This document shows positions 18,170 through 27,082 of a stretch of 53,691 nt of DNA, in pieces. The position numbers were made by a program, and so were the translations under genes. The notes under the pieces are model-generated. The model ran no database searches, was not told the origin of the DNA, and saw nothing but the letters and a program-made list of their open reading frames with translations. Position 1 is the first letter of the stretch. Every line of letters starts with the position of its first letter. Source of the DNA: Aquidulcibacter sp. (lineage in GTDB: Bacteria > Pseudomonadota > Alphaproteobacteria > Caulobacterales > Aquidulcibacteraceae); NCBI RefSeq assembly GCF_020253525.1, contig NZ_JADCBK010000007.1, forward strand, positions 1 to 53,691, given 5' to 3'.

Positions 18170-18955
18170 ATGTTTGAGAAATTGTTTTCACTGGAAGGGC
18201 GTGTTGCCTTGGTTACGGGTGGATCGAAAGGCATTGGCCGCATGATCGCCGAGGGCTTTTTGGCCCAAGGCGCTAAAGTCTATATCACCGCGCGCAAAGC
18301 CGACCAGTGCTTGGCCGCGGCCGAAGAAATGTCCAAAGGTGGGCGTAGCTGCACCGCTATTCCGGGCGATATCTCAACCCTCGAAGGGGTGAAGGCTCTG
18401 GCAGACACCATTGCGAAACTGGAAGATCATCTCGACATTCTGGTCAATAATGCCGGCACGATCTGGATGGCCCCACTGGATTCCTACCCCGAAAAGGGCT
18501 GGGACAAGGTGATGGACCTGAATGTCAAAAGCCCCTTTTTCTTGGTCCAAGCCTTGTTGGGTCATTTGAAGGCCGCCGCTAAACCCGGCCAACCCGCTAA
18601 GGTCATCAATATCACGTCGATCGATGGCATCACGGTCAATTCCGTCGACACCTTTGCCTATCAGGCCAGTAAAGCCGCCTTCGCCCATCTAACCAAGCGG
18701 CTCGCGGCAGACCTGATCAAGCACAATATCGTGGTTTCAGCCTTAGCACCCGGGGCCTTTGCCTCAGACCTCAATACGATTGCGCGTGACCATGGCGACA
18801 TGGTGGCTGCAGCCATACCTGCCAAAAGGGTCGGCACGACCGAAGATATGGCAGGTACGGCGATTTACCTCGCCTCCCGCGCAGGGGACTATATGGTCGG
18901 CGAAGCCGTCATTATTGACGGGGGTCTGACAGCGATTGGCCGCGGTCAAGGGTGA
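18170..18955 (+). CDS. Short-chain dehydrogenase/reductase, FabG-like
   Basis: 261 residues; classical SDR with TGGSKGIGRM, LVNNAG, catalytic Ser in INITSIDG and Tyr/Lys in FAYQASKAAF. The Arg in ITARKADQ after strand 2 suggests NADP(H). The C-terminus VIIDGGLTA is standard. It is monocistronic, with a weak GAGG site upstream. Related enzymes reduce 3-oxoacyl substrates or act on polyols; the exact role is unknown. Confidence 0.85.
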   Translation: MFEKLFSLEGRVALVTGGSKGIGRMIAEGFLAQGAKVYITARKADQCLAAAEEMSKGGRSCTAIPGDISTLEGVKALADTIAKLEDHLDILVNNAGTIWMAPLDSYPEKGWDKVMDLNVKSPFFLVQALLGHLKAAAKPGQPAKVINITSIDGITVNSVDTFAYQASKAAFAHLTKRLAADLIKHNIVVSALAPGAFASDLNTIARDHGDMVAAAIPAKRVGTTEDMAGTAIYLASRAGDYMVGEAVIIDGGLTAIGRGQG

Positions 18956-19164
18956 GAACCCGCGACCACGGCTCGCAAGAAAATTTCCATGTGTCTCGGC
19001 GGAACTCGCGCCACTTTATCTGGGCGGTCTTTGCCCGCGGCAATGCCTTGGCAGGGGCCGCGCGACGCGCGTCGGGGAAGCCGCCCTTGACTCCCGAAAT
19101 CGCGAAAAAAGAAGAAGAACAAGGGTTCCATGCAAGCAAAGCGTTGCATTGAACCATTCCAAAG

Positions 19165-20367
19165 CTAAACTTCTTCTGAAGCCGCCATCGCCAGCCGTTC
19201 CTTCATGGCAACGCTAGCGCGGGTTTTCACGCTTTCGCTGCGCAATTGTCCGCAGGCAGCCAAGATATCGCGCCCGCGCGGCGTACGAATGGGTGCCGAA
19301 TAGCCCGCCCGGTTCACAATATCGGCAAAGGCATGAATGGTTTTCCAGTCCGAGCACTCATAAGCTGTTCCCGGCCACGGATTGAATGGGATTAAGTTCA
19401 CCTTAGCCGGGATGCCGGAGAGCAATTTCACCAAAGCACGCGCTTCGGCAGGGCTATCATTGACGCCTTTCAGCATCACATATTCAAACGTCACGCGCTT
19501 AGCATTGTTCAAGCCCGGATAGGCTCGGATCCCCGCCATCAATTCTTCAAGGGGGTATTTCTTGTTGAGCGGAACCAAGACATCGCGCAATTCATCATTC
19601 GTCGCATGAAGGCTGATCGCCAGCATCGCGCCTGTCTTGGTGCCCAGCTCTTCAAGCTTTGGCACCACGCCCGACGTCGACACCGTGATCCGGCGACGGC
19701 CAATCGAAATACCTTCACCATCGCTGATGAGATCAATCGCCTTGGCCACTTCATCAAGATTATAAAGCGGCTCACCCATGCCCATGAAAACAATATTGGT
19801 CAAAGCGCGACCATCTGTTGTCGAAGGCCATTCGTCCAAATCATCACGTGCGATCATGACTTGGGCGACGATTTCAGCTGCCGTTAAATTACGCACCAAT
19901 TTCTGCGTACCGGTGTGACAGAAGGTGCAGGTCAAGGTGCAGCCGACTTGGCTCGACACACACAAGGCACCAGAACGCGCTACATCTGGGATGAAAACCG
20001 TCTCAAACTCCACGCCTGGGGCAGAGCGGATCAACCATTTGCGGGTGCCATCGGCAGAAACCAGACGCTCAATCACTTCGGGTCGATCAAGACTATGGCG
20101 GGTTTCCAGCAAAGCGCGCAAATCTTTGCCTATGTCGGTCATCACGTCAAAATCGCGCGCACCAAAGAAATAGACCCAACGCCAGATTTGCTGCGCCCGC
20201 ATCTTGGCCTTTTTAGGCTCCACGCCCAACGCAATCACCGCTTCGCGCATTTCGGCCAAAGTCAGTCCGACAAGCGAAGTCCGCGTCGACATGGGTGTCG
20301 AAACAGGGTCGGCCGCCGCGCTGGGCCGATGGGAAAGATCGAGGGTTACGGTCATGGGCGGGCCCAT
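19165..20367 (-). CDS. rlmN: Dual-specificity RNA methyltransferase RlmN
   Basis: 400 residues; radical-SAM enzyme that methylates C2 of A2503 in 23S rRNA and A37 in some tRNAs. The radical-SAM cluster motif is [11 protein letters not shown], with the flanking [20 protein letters not shown] and SLHATND are family blocks. The methyl-carrying Cys lies in DILAACGQL near the C-terminus. An internal ATG at 20355 could also start the protein, because neither has a strong ribosome site. It is divergent from the phn operon. Confidence 0.95.
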   Translation of the reverse strand: MGPPMTVTLDLSHRPSAAADPVSTPMSTRTSLVGLTLAEMREAVIALGVEPKKAKMRAQQIWRWVYFFGARDFDVMTDIGKDLRALLETRHSLDRPEVIERLVSADGTRKWLIRSAPGVEFETVFIPDVARSGALCVSSQVGCTLTCTFCHTGTQKLVRNLTAAEIVAQVMIARDDLDEWPSTTDGRALTNIVFMGMGEPLYNLDEVAKAIDLISDGEGISIGRRRITVSTSGVVPKLEELGTKTGAMLAISLHATNDELRDVLVPLNKKYPLEELMAGIRAYPGLNNAKRVTFEYVMLKGVNDSPAEARALVKLLSGIPAKVNLIPFNPWPGTAYECSDWKTIHAFADIVNRAGYSAPIRTPRGRDILAACGQLRSESVKTRASVAMKERLAMAASEEV

Positions 20368-20407
20368 AGCACGGAAACAGCAGCGCTAAAAGCTGGCCGC
20401 GCCGTCG

Positions 20408-20425
20408 CTGTCACAGAACCGTCAT
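20408..20425 (+). promoter_or_regulatory. Pho box (PhoB-type binding site)
   Basis: CTGTCACAGAACCGTCAT: two 7-base direct repeats (CTGTCAC and CCGTCAT) separated by four bases, the standard PhoB half-site arrangement. It lies 68 bases before the transporter ATG, so the importer is probably induced by phosphate starvation. Confidence 0.7.
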
Positions 20426-20492
20426 ACAGTGACCTCGTGACTCTGACGACAAACCCGCTAAACAGGCTGGGCATGATCGCTTGTGGGGAAGT

Positions 20493-22385
20493 ATGACAGC
20501 TCCAGTTCTTGAGGCCAAAGGCCTGTTTCGAACCTATGGTGCCCGTAAGGCACTGAATAATGTATCTATTACGGTCCAGCCCGGGGAAATGGTGGCCCTT
20601 ATCGGACCGTCTGGCTCTGGCAAGTCCACCTTGCTTCGTAATGCAACTGGCCTGATCACCACCGACGAAGGTACGGGCGAAGTCAATTTGCTTGGCATTT
20701 CGGTACAGAAGAACGGCAAATTGTCAGAATCGGTGCGCCAAGCCCGGGCGCGGGTCGGCTTTGTCTTTCAGCAATTCAACTTAGTTGGCCGTCTCAGCCT
20801 GTTTCAAAACGTCATGCTGGGTTCTCTGGGGCGTCTGCCCTTCGTCCAAGGCTTCTTTGGCCAATGGCCGCAAGCCGATCAAGAACGCGCCATGCAGGCT
20901 TTGGCCCGCGTGGGTGTTGCCGATTATGCCGCCCAGCGCGCCAACACTTTGTCGGGTGGCCAGCAACAACGTGGCGCAATTGCGCGGGCCTTAGTGCAAG
21001 GGGCCGAAGCCATTTTCTTGGATGAGCCTGTCGCGTCACTAGACCCCGTATCGGCACGCAAAGTGATGGAGCTCTTGCGCGACCTTAATCAGCGCGATGG
21101 CGTCACCGTGATCGTCACGCTGCACCAAATCGATTATGCGACAAAATTCTGCGACCGAATTGTCGCGCTCAAAGCCGGACAGATTGTCTATGACGGGCCC
21201 AAAGACGGCCTCACCCGTGACCGCCTGATTGAAATTTATGGCGCAGAGTTTGACGAAGAAACCGGCGACGCGGCCCCAAAGGAGGAGCCCGTTCCCGAAG
21301 TGGCCAAAGTGGGTCATCGGAACCTTCTCGAGAAAACTGTACAATGGGGCTTGGCTTTGGCCATGGTCATCGGCGGTTCCTATGCCTTGTGGCAGCAAGC
21401 CAAGCCAAAGGTTGAGGCCGATATCATTTTCTCCATTCTCGCCACTGAAAACAGCCAGAATCTCGGGGCCCGCTGGAAGCCCTTATTGGCGGATATGGAA
21501 AAGCAAACGGGCCTAACAATTAAGCCCTATTTCCAAACTGGTTACGCACCCTTGGTGACCGCGATGCAATTTGGTCAAACCCAAGTCGGCTGGTTCTCGA
21601 ACAAGCCCGGCTGGGAGGTTGTCAGTACCGGCGCAGCAGAAGTGTTCCTCCGCTCGTCCGACCCGTCGGGTGTGGACGGCTATAATTCGGTGGTGATCGT
21701 CAACAAGAAGTCCACCTTGACCATTGATCAATTATTGACCTGTGATCGAAGCAAGGACTTTGGCATGGGGGATGCGAGTTCGACATCCGGCACCTTAGCG
21801 CCGATGACCTATTTGTTTGCACCCCGCAACATCAACCCGTCCAATTGCTTTAAAACCGTGCGTTCGGCCAATCATGAGGCCAATGTGCGATCAGTAGCAG
21901 CGGGCCTCTTGGATGCGGCAACCAATAATTCCACTTCTCTGCAAATCTTGGGCGTACAAGATCCAAAATTGATCAACGGGGTCAAAGTCATTTGGACATC
22001 ACCAACTCTGCCCGAAGACCCCATCATTTGGCGCAAGGATTTGGACCCCGTTAAGAAGAAGAAAATCAAAGACTTCTTCTTGAATTATGGCCGGCAAGGC
22101 GACAAGGCACAACAAGATCGCGAACGGGCTATTCTCGCTTCGCTCAGCTTCGGTCTGTTCCAGCCAGCCAATAATGACCACTTGCTGCCTGTCCGGCAGA
22201 TGCAAGCAACTGAAGACCTGATGCAAGCCCAGCAATCGGGCGATGTCGGCAGAATTGCCAAGGCCAAAGAAGCCTTCGATGCCATCCAAGCAGAAGCAGA
22301 AGCCGCCAAAAGCCGTGCTCTGCCCCTGCTTCCGACAACCCCAACTGAAGGCTATGCCGTTGAAGGAAAGGCGGTCAAGAAATGA
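20493..22385 (+). CDS. Fused phosphonate/phosphate ABC transporter: PhnC-type ATPase plus PhnD-type binding protein
   Basis: 630 residues; two transporter parts in one chain. Residues 1-260 are a PhnC-type ATPase: Walker A GPSGSGKST at 38-46, Q-loop FVFQQFNL, signature LSGGQQQRGAIARAL, Walker B AIFLDEP, and LHQ switch. Residues about 283-301 form one membrane helix (VQWGLALAMVIGGSYALW) after a basic stretch. Residues 310-600 are a PhnD-type binding domain: SILATENSQNLGARWKPLL, MQFGQTQVGWFSNKPG, GYNSVVIVNKKS. The topology would put the ATPase inside and the binding domain in the periplasm. It overlaps phnE by four bases and follows a Pho box. Ligand could be phosphonate, phosphite or phosphate. 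Confidence 0.88.
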   Translation: MTAPVLEAKGLFRTYGARKALNNVSITVQPGEMVALIGPSGSGKSTLLRNATGLITTDEGTGEVNLLGISVQKNGKLSESVRQARARVGFVFQQFNLVGRLSLFQNVMLGSLGRLPFVQGFFGQWPQADQERAMQALARVGVADYAAQRANTLSGGQQQRGAIARALVQGAEAIFLDEPVASLDPVSARKVMELLRDLNQRDGVTVIVTLHQIDYATKFCDRIVALKAGQIVYDGPKDGLTRDRLIEIYGAEFDEETGDAAPKEEPVPEVAKVGHRNLLEKTVQWGLALAMVIGGSYALWQQAKPKVEADIIFSILATENSQNLGARWKPLLADMEKQTGLTIKPYFQTGYAPLVTAMQFGQTQVGWFSNKPGWEVVSTGAAEVFLRSSDPSGVDGYNSVVIVNKKSTLTIDQLLTCDRSKDFGMGDASSTSGTLAPMTYLFAPRNINPSNCFKTVRSANHEANVRSVAAGLLDAATNNSTSLQILGVQDPKLINGVKVIWTSPTLPEDPIIWRKDLDPVKKKKIKDFFLNYGRQGDKAQQDRERAILASLSFGLFQPANNDHLLPVRQMQATEDLMQAQQSGDVGRIAKAKEAFDAIQAEAEAAKSRALPLLPTTPTEGYAVEGKAVKK

Positions 22386-23212
22386 GTTCGACCCCAATGA
22401 AAGCCAGCGGTGCCGTTTCGCTGGGCCATGTGCCCGCACCGCCAACCCGCACTGCAGCCGACAAGCTCTATGACCTTTTGGTTTGGGGTGGGATTTTTCT
22501 GTTGTTGGTGATCAGTTTTGGCCCCGCAGAGATTTCCAAGGTCACCCGCCTCTTCACCAATTCGGAGAATATGCAGACCTTCACGACGCGGCTGATCAAT
22601 CCCGACTTCTCGGAATGGCGTGTCTATGTCCGGGAAATGTGGCTGACGGTACAAGTCGCCATCTGGGGCACCTGCTTGGCCGTGATCATGGCCATTCCAT
22701 TCGGCTTTATGTGCGCCTCCAACGTAGCCCCGTCTTGGCTTGTATGGCCGATGCGTCGCTTGATGGACTTCTTGCGCTCGGTGAATGAATTGGTGCTAGG
22801 CCTGATCTTTATTGTGGCGGTTGGCCTTGGTCCGTTGGCTGGGGTGTTGGCAATCGCGCTGCATACGGCAGGGGTTTTGGCCAAATTATTCTCTGAAGCC
22901 GTGGAATCGATCGACAGCCGCCCTGTTGAAGGCGTGCGCGCGACAGGGGCTGCAAAGCTGCATGAGATTATGTGGGGCGTCTTGCCGCAAGTTGCGCCGC
23001 TATGGACGTCCTATGCGCTCTACCGCTTTGAATCCAATTCCCGTTCGGCCACTGTTTTGGGCCTGATCGGTGCGGGCGGTATTGGCATGAAGCTGATGGA
23101 AAGCATGAACAGCTTCCAGTACGAGCAGACGGCAGCCATCGGGATCATCATCGTGGTGGCCGTTACATTGATCGATATGCTGAGCCAAGCCATGCGTTCC
23201 AGACTTCTGTAA
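22382..23212 (+). CDS. phnE: Phosphonate-type ABC transporter permease PhnE
   Basis: 276 residues; inner membrane permease with about six helices. The ATPase-docking EAA loop is visible as EGVRATGAAKLHEIMWGVLP. GLIGAGGIGMKLMESM near the C-terminus is typical of PhnE/PtxC-type permeases. ATGA overlap with the fused ATPase-binding protein gene means coupled synthesis. With that fusion, two genes suffice for a complete importer. No carbon-phosphorus lyase or phosphite dehydrogenase gene is adjacent. Confidence 0.9.
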   Translation: MSSTPMKASGAVSLGHVPAPPTRTAADKLYDLLVWGGIFLLLVISFGPAEISKVTRLFTNSENMQTFTTRLINPDFSEWRVYVREMWLTVQVAIWGTCLAVIMAIPFGFMCASNVAPSWLVWPMRRLMDFLRSVNELVLGLIFIVAVGLGPLAGVLAIALHTAGVLAKLFSEAVESIDSRPVEGVRATGAAKLHEIMWGVLPQVAPLWTSYALYRFESNSRSATVLGLIGAGGIGMKLMESMNSFQYEQTAAIGIIIVVAVTLIDMLSQAMRSRLL

Positions 23213-23246
23213 ACGCAGGCTTGGTAACCGCAGGATTAGATCAGGT

Positions 23247-23924
23247 TTAGTCGAACAAAGCGTCCAAGTCGCTTTGATCCATCGATGCGCCTTCCGTACC
23301 GAAGAGGGCATCAATATCGTCTTGAGCGACCTCTGGGCCGTTGAGCGCAGGGCCGTTGAGCAGGTTCTCGCGCTTGCGCTTATCTTCTGCCGTCTCTTCA
23401 AGCTCAGCATCTTCAACGCCCATCACACTGGCGAAGCGCTCGAGACGCTGCTCGATATGGGTCAAGGTGTCGACCACCTTTTTGATCCGTTGACCGGTAA
23501 TGTCTTGGAACGTGCAGGCCTCAAAGATCTCCATCATCTTTTCCGACACAAAGGCCTGATAAGCGGCAGGATCGCTTGTGTCTGCTGCCATCACATCTTC
23601 TGCAACAGCCATGATAAGATTGGTGGCTTCGGCCGTGTGTTGGACAACTGCGTGAAGCTCTGCACCGGCGCCTGGAATACGATCTTCACTCAGATCGTTT
23701 GGACGCAGATTAGAAATCTCAAGCCGCGTGCGCTGAATATAGGATGAGATATAGCGCATCTCATCAAACAGGCTGCGATCGATTGAGCTGAAAAACATCT
23801 GCATGGCTTCGCTCATTTGCGACGCCAAGGTCAGCACTTCGCCCAAGCGAGGGTCTTTAAGGTCTGCGCCCTTTAGCGCTGTGATCGCGTCACGAACCTT
23901 GGTAGCAACTTCTGGTGACGGCAT
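23247..23924 (-). CDS. cheZ: Protein phosphatase CheZ
   Basis: 225 residues. CheZ dephosphorylates CheY-P in chemotaxis. The active-site helix motif is FEACTFQDITGQRIKKVVDTL (about residues 135-155), containing the Asp and Gln needed for catalysis, within a long helical hairpin. The C-terminus carries two acidic-hydrophobic repeats, DDIDALFG and SDLDALFD, resembling the CheY-binding peptide at the FliM N-terminus. AGGGGGG precedes the ATG. A CheY-like gene lies directly upstream on the same strand. Confidence 0.85.
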   Translation of the reverse strand: MPSPEVATKVRDAITALKGADLKDPRLGEVLTLASQMSEAMQMFFSSIDRSLFDEMRYISSYIQRTRLEISNLRPNDLSEDRIPGAGAELHAVVQHTAEATNLIMAVAEDVMAADTSDPAAYQAFVSEKMMEIFEACTFQDITGQRIKKVVDTLTHIEQRLERFASVMGVEDAELEETAEDKRKRENLLNGPALNGPEVAQDDIDALFGTEGASMDQSDLDALFD

Positions 23925-23952
23925 CGTCAGCCCCCCTTTTTACAAGCAATGC

Positions 23953-24339
23953 TTAGAAATCGCCCAGAACAGAAGCGATCTTAGCTTTCAGGGTTTGGGC
24001 GTTGAACGGCTTGACGATATAGTTGTTTACACCAGCCTTTTTCGCAGCAATCACGTTTTCCGTTTTAGATTCCGCGGTCACCATGATGAACGGGGTTGGC
24101 TTCAGGATTTCATCGGCACGAACTTCGCGCAAAAGCTCATAGCCCGTCATCGGCTCCATGTTCCAGTCCGAGATCACGAGGCCATATTTGGTCTTCTTCA
24201 TTTTCTCGAGAGCTTCGCGCCCATCGGCGGCTTCATCGACATTTTCAAAGCCAAGCTGCTTCAAAAGATTGCGAATGATGCGAACCATTGTCTGATAATC
24301 ATCGACGACCAATACTGGCGCGTTCATATCCACTGCCAT
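23953..24339 (-). CDS. Single-domain response regulator, CheY-like
   Basis: 128 residues from the ATG at 24339 with AAGGAG upstream; the longer open frame is rejected. Receiver domain only: acidic pair in LVVDDYQTM, phospho-acceptor Asp in VISDWNMEPMTG, Thr in MVTAESKTE and Lys in YIVKPFN. WNMEPMTG and the linked cheZ favour a chemotaxis CheY over a cell-cycle regulator such as DivK. Expected to bind the flagellar switch when phosphorylated and to be reset by the adjacent CheZ. Confidence 0.88.
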   Translation of the reverse strand: MAVDMNAPVLVVDDYQTMVRIIRNLLKQLGFENVDEAADGREALEKMKKTKYGLVISDWNMEPMTGYELLREVRADEILKPTPFIMVTAESKTENVIAAKKAGVNNYIVKPFNAQTLKAKIASVLGDF

Positions 24340-24445
24340 ACGACTTCTCCTTTGGTGGCTTCGGCCACTCTCACCCCACGGTTGACAACCCTCTACCAGT
24401 TGAGCGCTAAAGAAGCGTGAATCACGTTCCAAAAAAGGACATCAG

Positions 24446-24880
24446 ATGCCAAATCCTGCAGCAGGCTTTTATTTCGAAGAATTGAGTGTAGGCCAGACAG
24501 CCGAATCTTCGCGCACAGTAACCGAAGCAGACATACTTATGTTTGGTGCTGCATCAGGCGATATGAACCCGGTTCATTTCGACTCAGAATTTGCCGCAAC
24601 GACCCGGTTTGAAGAGCGGATCGCCCATGGCATGCTAACGGCCAGCCATGTCTCAGCCCTCATTGGTATGCGTCTGCCAGGCCCCGGCTCGGTCTATGTA
24701 AGCCAAACCTTGCAGTTTAAGCGCCCGGTCAAAATCGGGGCCACCGTGACGAGCCGGGTTGAGATCACCCAACTCGACCCTGCGAAAGGCTTTGTCACCC
24801 TGTCGACAACCTGCTTGATCGCTGGCAAAGCAGTCCTGAGTGGTGAAGCTGTTGTGATGGTCGCAAAGCGCGAGGGCTAA
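24446..24880 (+). CDS. MaoC-like (R)-specific enoyl-CoA hydratase
   Basis: 144 residues; single hot-dog domain. The hydratase-2 motif is intact: DMNPVHFDSEFAA followed by RFEERIAHGMLTAS, giving the catalytic Asp and His. Enzymes of this type (PhaJ-like) hydrate trans-2-enoyl-CoA to (R)-3-hydroxyacyl-CoA, feeding polyhydroxyalkanoate synthesis or fatty acid use. AAAGGA precedes the ATG. Its stop overlaps the ribF start (TAATG), an odd functional pairing but clear coupling. Confidence 0.88.
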   Translation: MPNPAAGFYFEELSVGQTAESSRTVTEADILMFGAASGDMNPVHFDSEFAATTRFEERIAHGMLTASHVSALIGMRLPGPGSVYVSQTLQFKRPVKIGATVTSRVEITQLDPAKGFVTLSTTCLIAGKAVLSGEAVVMVAKREG

Positions 24881-25815
24881 TGCTGAGTTTCGATACCCGG
24901 TCTCTCATTCCCACCGAAGCTCAAGGCGCAAGTGTCGCGCTGGGGGCATTTGATGGATTGCATCTGGGCCATGTCGCTGTGCTGCGCGCTGCCCAAGAAG
25001 CGTGCCCGGAACGCCCACTCGCCGTAGCCGCCTTTGAACCACCACCGAAATGTTTCTTTGCCGGACCCGACACCCCATCTTTCCGCCTCAACACACCAAG
25101 ACTGCGGGCAGAGCGCGCAGCTGATGTGGGTGCGGAGATCATGTTCGAAATCCCATTTGATGCCAGTATGGCAAGTATGGCGGCTGAGGATTTCATTACC
25201 GACATTCTGGTTGGCAAGCTAAAGCCACGCCATGTCACAGTTGGTCATGATTTCCGCTTTGGCTGTGATCGCCGCGGCGATGGTTCCATGCTGCAGGCCA
25301 TGGGCAAAGATTTGGGATTTGGCGTCAGTATTGTCGAACCTGTACTGGACCATAGTGGGGTGCGCTATTCCTCAACCCGTGTGCGCGAGGCCTTGAAAGC
25401 CGGACATCTGGCCATGGTTACCGCCCTGCTCGGACGGCCTTGGCGGGTGGAAGGTGTTGTTCAACACGGGGAAAAGCGCGGTCGTACGATCGGATTCCCA
25501 ACCGCAAACTTCCATTTGGAAGACCAACTGGCACCACGTTTTGGCGTCTATGCCGTGCGGGTCAATCGTGTGGGCGATGAGGCTTGGTATAGCGGTGTCG
25601 CCAATTTTGGCCGCACCCCCACAACCGGCCTGCGACAACCCTTGTTTGAGGTCAATATCTTTGACTTTGAGGGCGATCTTTATGGCAGCCGCCTTGAAGT
25701 CGGCTTGCACGCCTTCCTGCGGCCGGAGATGAAGTTTGCTGGCTTGCCTGAACTGGTTGCGCAAATTGGACGTGACGCTGAAGAAGCGGCCCAAATTCTC
25801 TCGGTGGTCGCTTAG
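24880..25815 (+). CDS. ribF: Bifunctional riboflavin kinase/FAD synthetase
   Basis: 311 residues. The N-terminal adenylyltransferase domain has LGAFDGLHLGHVAVLRAA and YSSTRVREALKAG; the C-terminal flavokinase domain (from about 185) has GRTIGFPTANFHLE and the GVYAVRV strand. It makes FMN and FAD from riboflavin. Length fits the family. Translation is coupled to maoC by a one-base overlap. It meets the DUF971 gene tail to tail with a three-base overlap. Confidence 0.93.
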   Translation: MLSFDTRSLIPTEAQGASVALGAFDGLHLGHVAVLRAAQEACPERPLAVAAFEPPPKCFFAGPDTPSFRLNTPRLRAERAADVGAEIMFEIPFDASMASMAAEDFITDILVGKLKPRHVTVGHDFRFGCDRRGDGSMLQAMGKDLGFGVSIVEPVLDHSGVRYSSTRVREALKAGHLAMVTALLGRPWRVEGVVQHGEKRGRTIGFPTANFHLEDQLAPRFGVYAVRVNRVGDEAWYSGVANFGRTPTTGLRQPLFEVNIFDFEGDLYGSRLEVGLHAFLRPEMKFAGLPELVAQIGRDAEEAAQILSVVA

Positions 25816-26177
25816 GCTCTTATCGCCCGGCGATAATCGGCCAAAAGGGCATCCTGGTCACGGCCGAGGCGATAGAGCCAATCCCACGTGTAGATGCCGC
25901 TGTCGTGGCCATCATCAAAAACAAGGCGGAGTGCATAGCGACCGACCTGTTCTGCCCGCTCGATGCCGACATCCTGTTTACCCGTCACCCATTTTTTGCC
26001 GGCTGCTGAATGGCCCTGCACCTCAGCAGAAGGGCTCTCCACGCGCAAAAGCTCGTATGGGATATCGAAGCACGCCCCGTCGTCAAAACGGGCCCTGAGG
26101 CGCTTGGCACCTGCCTGAAAGACCAGTTCCACAGGCCAAGGCCGGTCAGAACTGCCACCAGCCATCTCAGGCATCAT
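25812..26177 (-). CDS. DUF971 domain protein
   Basis: 121 residues. The DUF971 (gamma-butyrobetaine hydroxylase N-terminal-like) pattern is visible: [30 protein letters not shown], then [25 protein letters not shown]. The fold is often found alone in proteobacteria or next to iron-sulfur biogenesis proteins; the role is not established. It is the last gene of the cnoX-LON-Trm112-DUF971 operon and overlaps the Trm112-like gene by 11 bases. Confidence 0.85.
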   Translation of the reverse strand: MMPEMAGGSSDRPWPVELVFQAGAKRLRARFDDGACFDIPYELLRVESPSAEVQGHSAAGKKWVTGKQDVGIERAEQVGRYALRLVFDDGHDSGIYTWDWLYRLGRDQDALLADYRRAIRA

Positions 26178-26379
26178 TCAACTCACGCGCTTCGCCCGCT
26201 AACATGATCGGCACGCCATCGCGGATGGGATAGGCTAAGCGCGCTGCCTTCGACACCAATTCACCGCGATCACGATCATAGGTCAAACGGGTGCGCGTGA
26301 CGGGGCAGACAAGGATTTCCAGCAAACGGGGATCAATCTCACGCCCTTCCGTGGCAGTGCTTTTGGCGGCATCGGTCAT
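26167..26379 (-). CDS. Trm112 family protein
   Basis: 70 residues. The core [17 protein letters not shown] and [12 protein letters not shown] is the YcaR/Trm112-like small zinc-ribbon-type fold, with only one of the usual Cys kept. Bacterial members are small and of uncertain function; eukaryotic Trm112 activates methyltransferases. Overlaps both operon neighbours (four bases with the LON gene, 11 with the DUF971 gene). Confidence 0.85.
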   Translation of the reverse strand: MTDAAKSTATEGREIDPRLLEILVCPVTRTRLTYDRDRGELVSKAARLAYPIRDGVPIMLAGEARELNDA

Positions 26380-27050
26380 TGCAGGGGTCTCTCCTCATCA
26401 TCGGAATCGTCGTCACGGTCACCTTGATCCATGTCCAGTAAGGCAATCAATGCGTCGCGTCGATCCTCGATAGTTGGTGCTTCCAGCAGAGCTTGCTTCT
26501 CAATCGGCACAAAGGGGCACAGCGCCGATAGCGCATTCACCAAAGGCTCGGCTTGGGCTTGGTCGATTGAACTCCAGTCCGCCTTGAGATTATTGCGCTC
26601 GAGATAGGCGCGTAAAGCATTCAAGAGGCCGGTTCGATCAAAACCGACCATCGAGCTGGGCGGCTTTAAATCATCCGCAAAGCTCTGCCAGTCCGCCGTC
26701 ACTTGACGATAAGGCGTGGTGACTTGGTACTCACGGGCGACTTTAAAACGGCAGATCCCGGTCAGCGTTATGAGATACCGACCATCGTCAGTCTCTGAAA
26801 ACGAGGTGAGCTTTCCAACGCAACCAACCCGCGATAACCCCGGCTTTTCGGGGTCTCCCGTTCCATCCGGCTGGATCATCCCGATCAACCGATTCCCAGC
26901 CAAGGCGTCATCAATCATATTCAGATAACGCGGCTCAAAAATATTCAGGGGTAATTGGCCGCGCGGGAACAAAAGCGCACCGGTCAACGGAAACACAGGA
27001 ATGGTTGCCGGAAGGTCTGATGGTTTGCGGTAGACATAGCCTGCCACCAT
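26376..27050 (-). CDS. LON peptidase substrate-binding domain protein
   Basis: 224 residues from the ATG at 27050 (GAGGG upstream); a TTG at 27068 is possible. The chain is a stand-alone Lon N-terminal domain: [34 protein letters not shown], followed by the helical C-terminal half. No AAA or protease domain is present. The tail is very acidic ([13 protein letters not shown]). The neighbouring holdase CnoX suggests a protein quality-control role, which is inference. Confidence 0.9.
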   Translation of the reverse strand: MVAGYVYRKPSDLPATIPVFPLTGALLFPRGQLPLNIFEPRYLNMIDDALAGNRLIGMIQPDGTGDPEKPGLSRVGCVGKLTSFSETDDGRYLITLTGICRFKVAREYQVTTPYRQVTADWQSFADDLKPPSSMVGFDRTGLLNALRAYLERNNLKADWSSIDQAQAEPLVNALSALCPFVPIEKQALLEAPTIEDRRDALIALLDMDQGDRDDDSDDEERPLQ

Positions 27051-27082
27051 GACTTTGCCCTCGTTCAAGCGCCGTTGTGGGA

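Noticed and set aside
18956-19164. Purine-rich gap with several short frames after the SDR gene
   Set aside because: No ribosome site or recognisable protein; the A/G-rich stretch near 19105 looks like simple composition, not a gene.
24355-24368. GTGGC-TTCG-GCCAC hairpin in the leader of the CheY-like gene
   Set aside because: A short stem only; the stable TTCG loop appears on the strand opposite the transcript, so function is unsupported.
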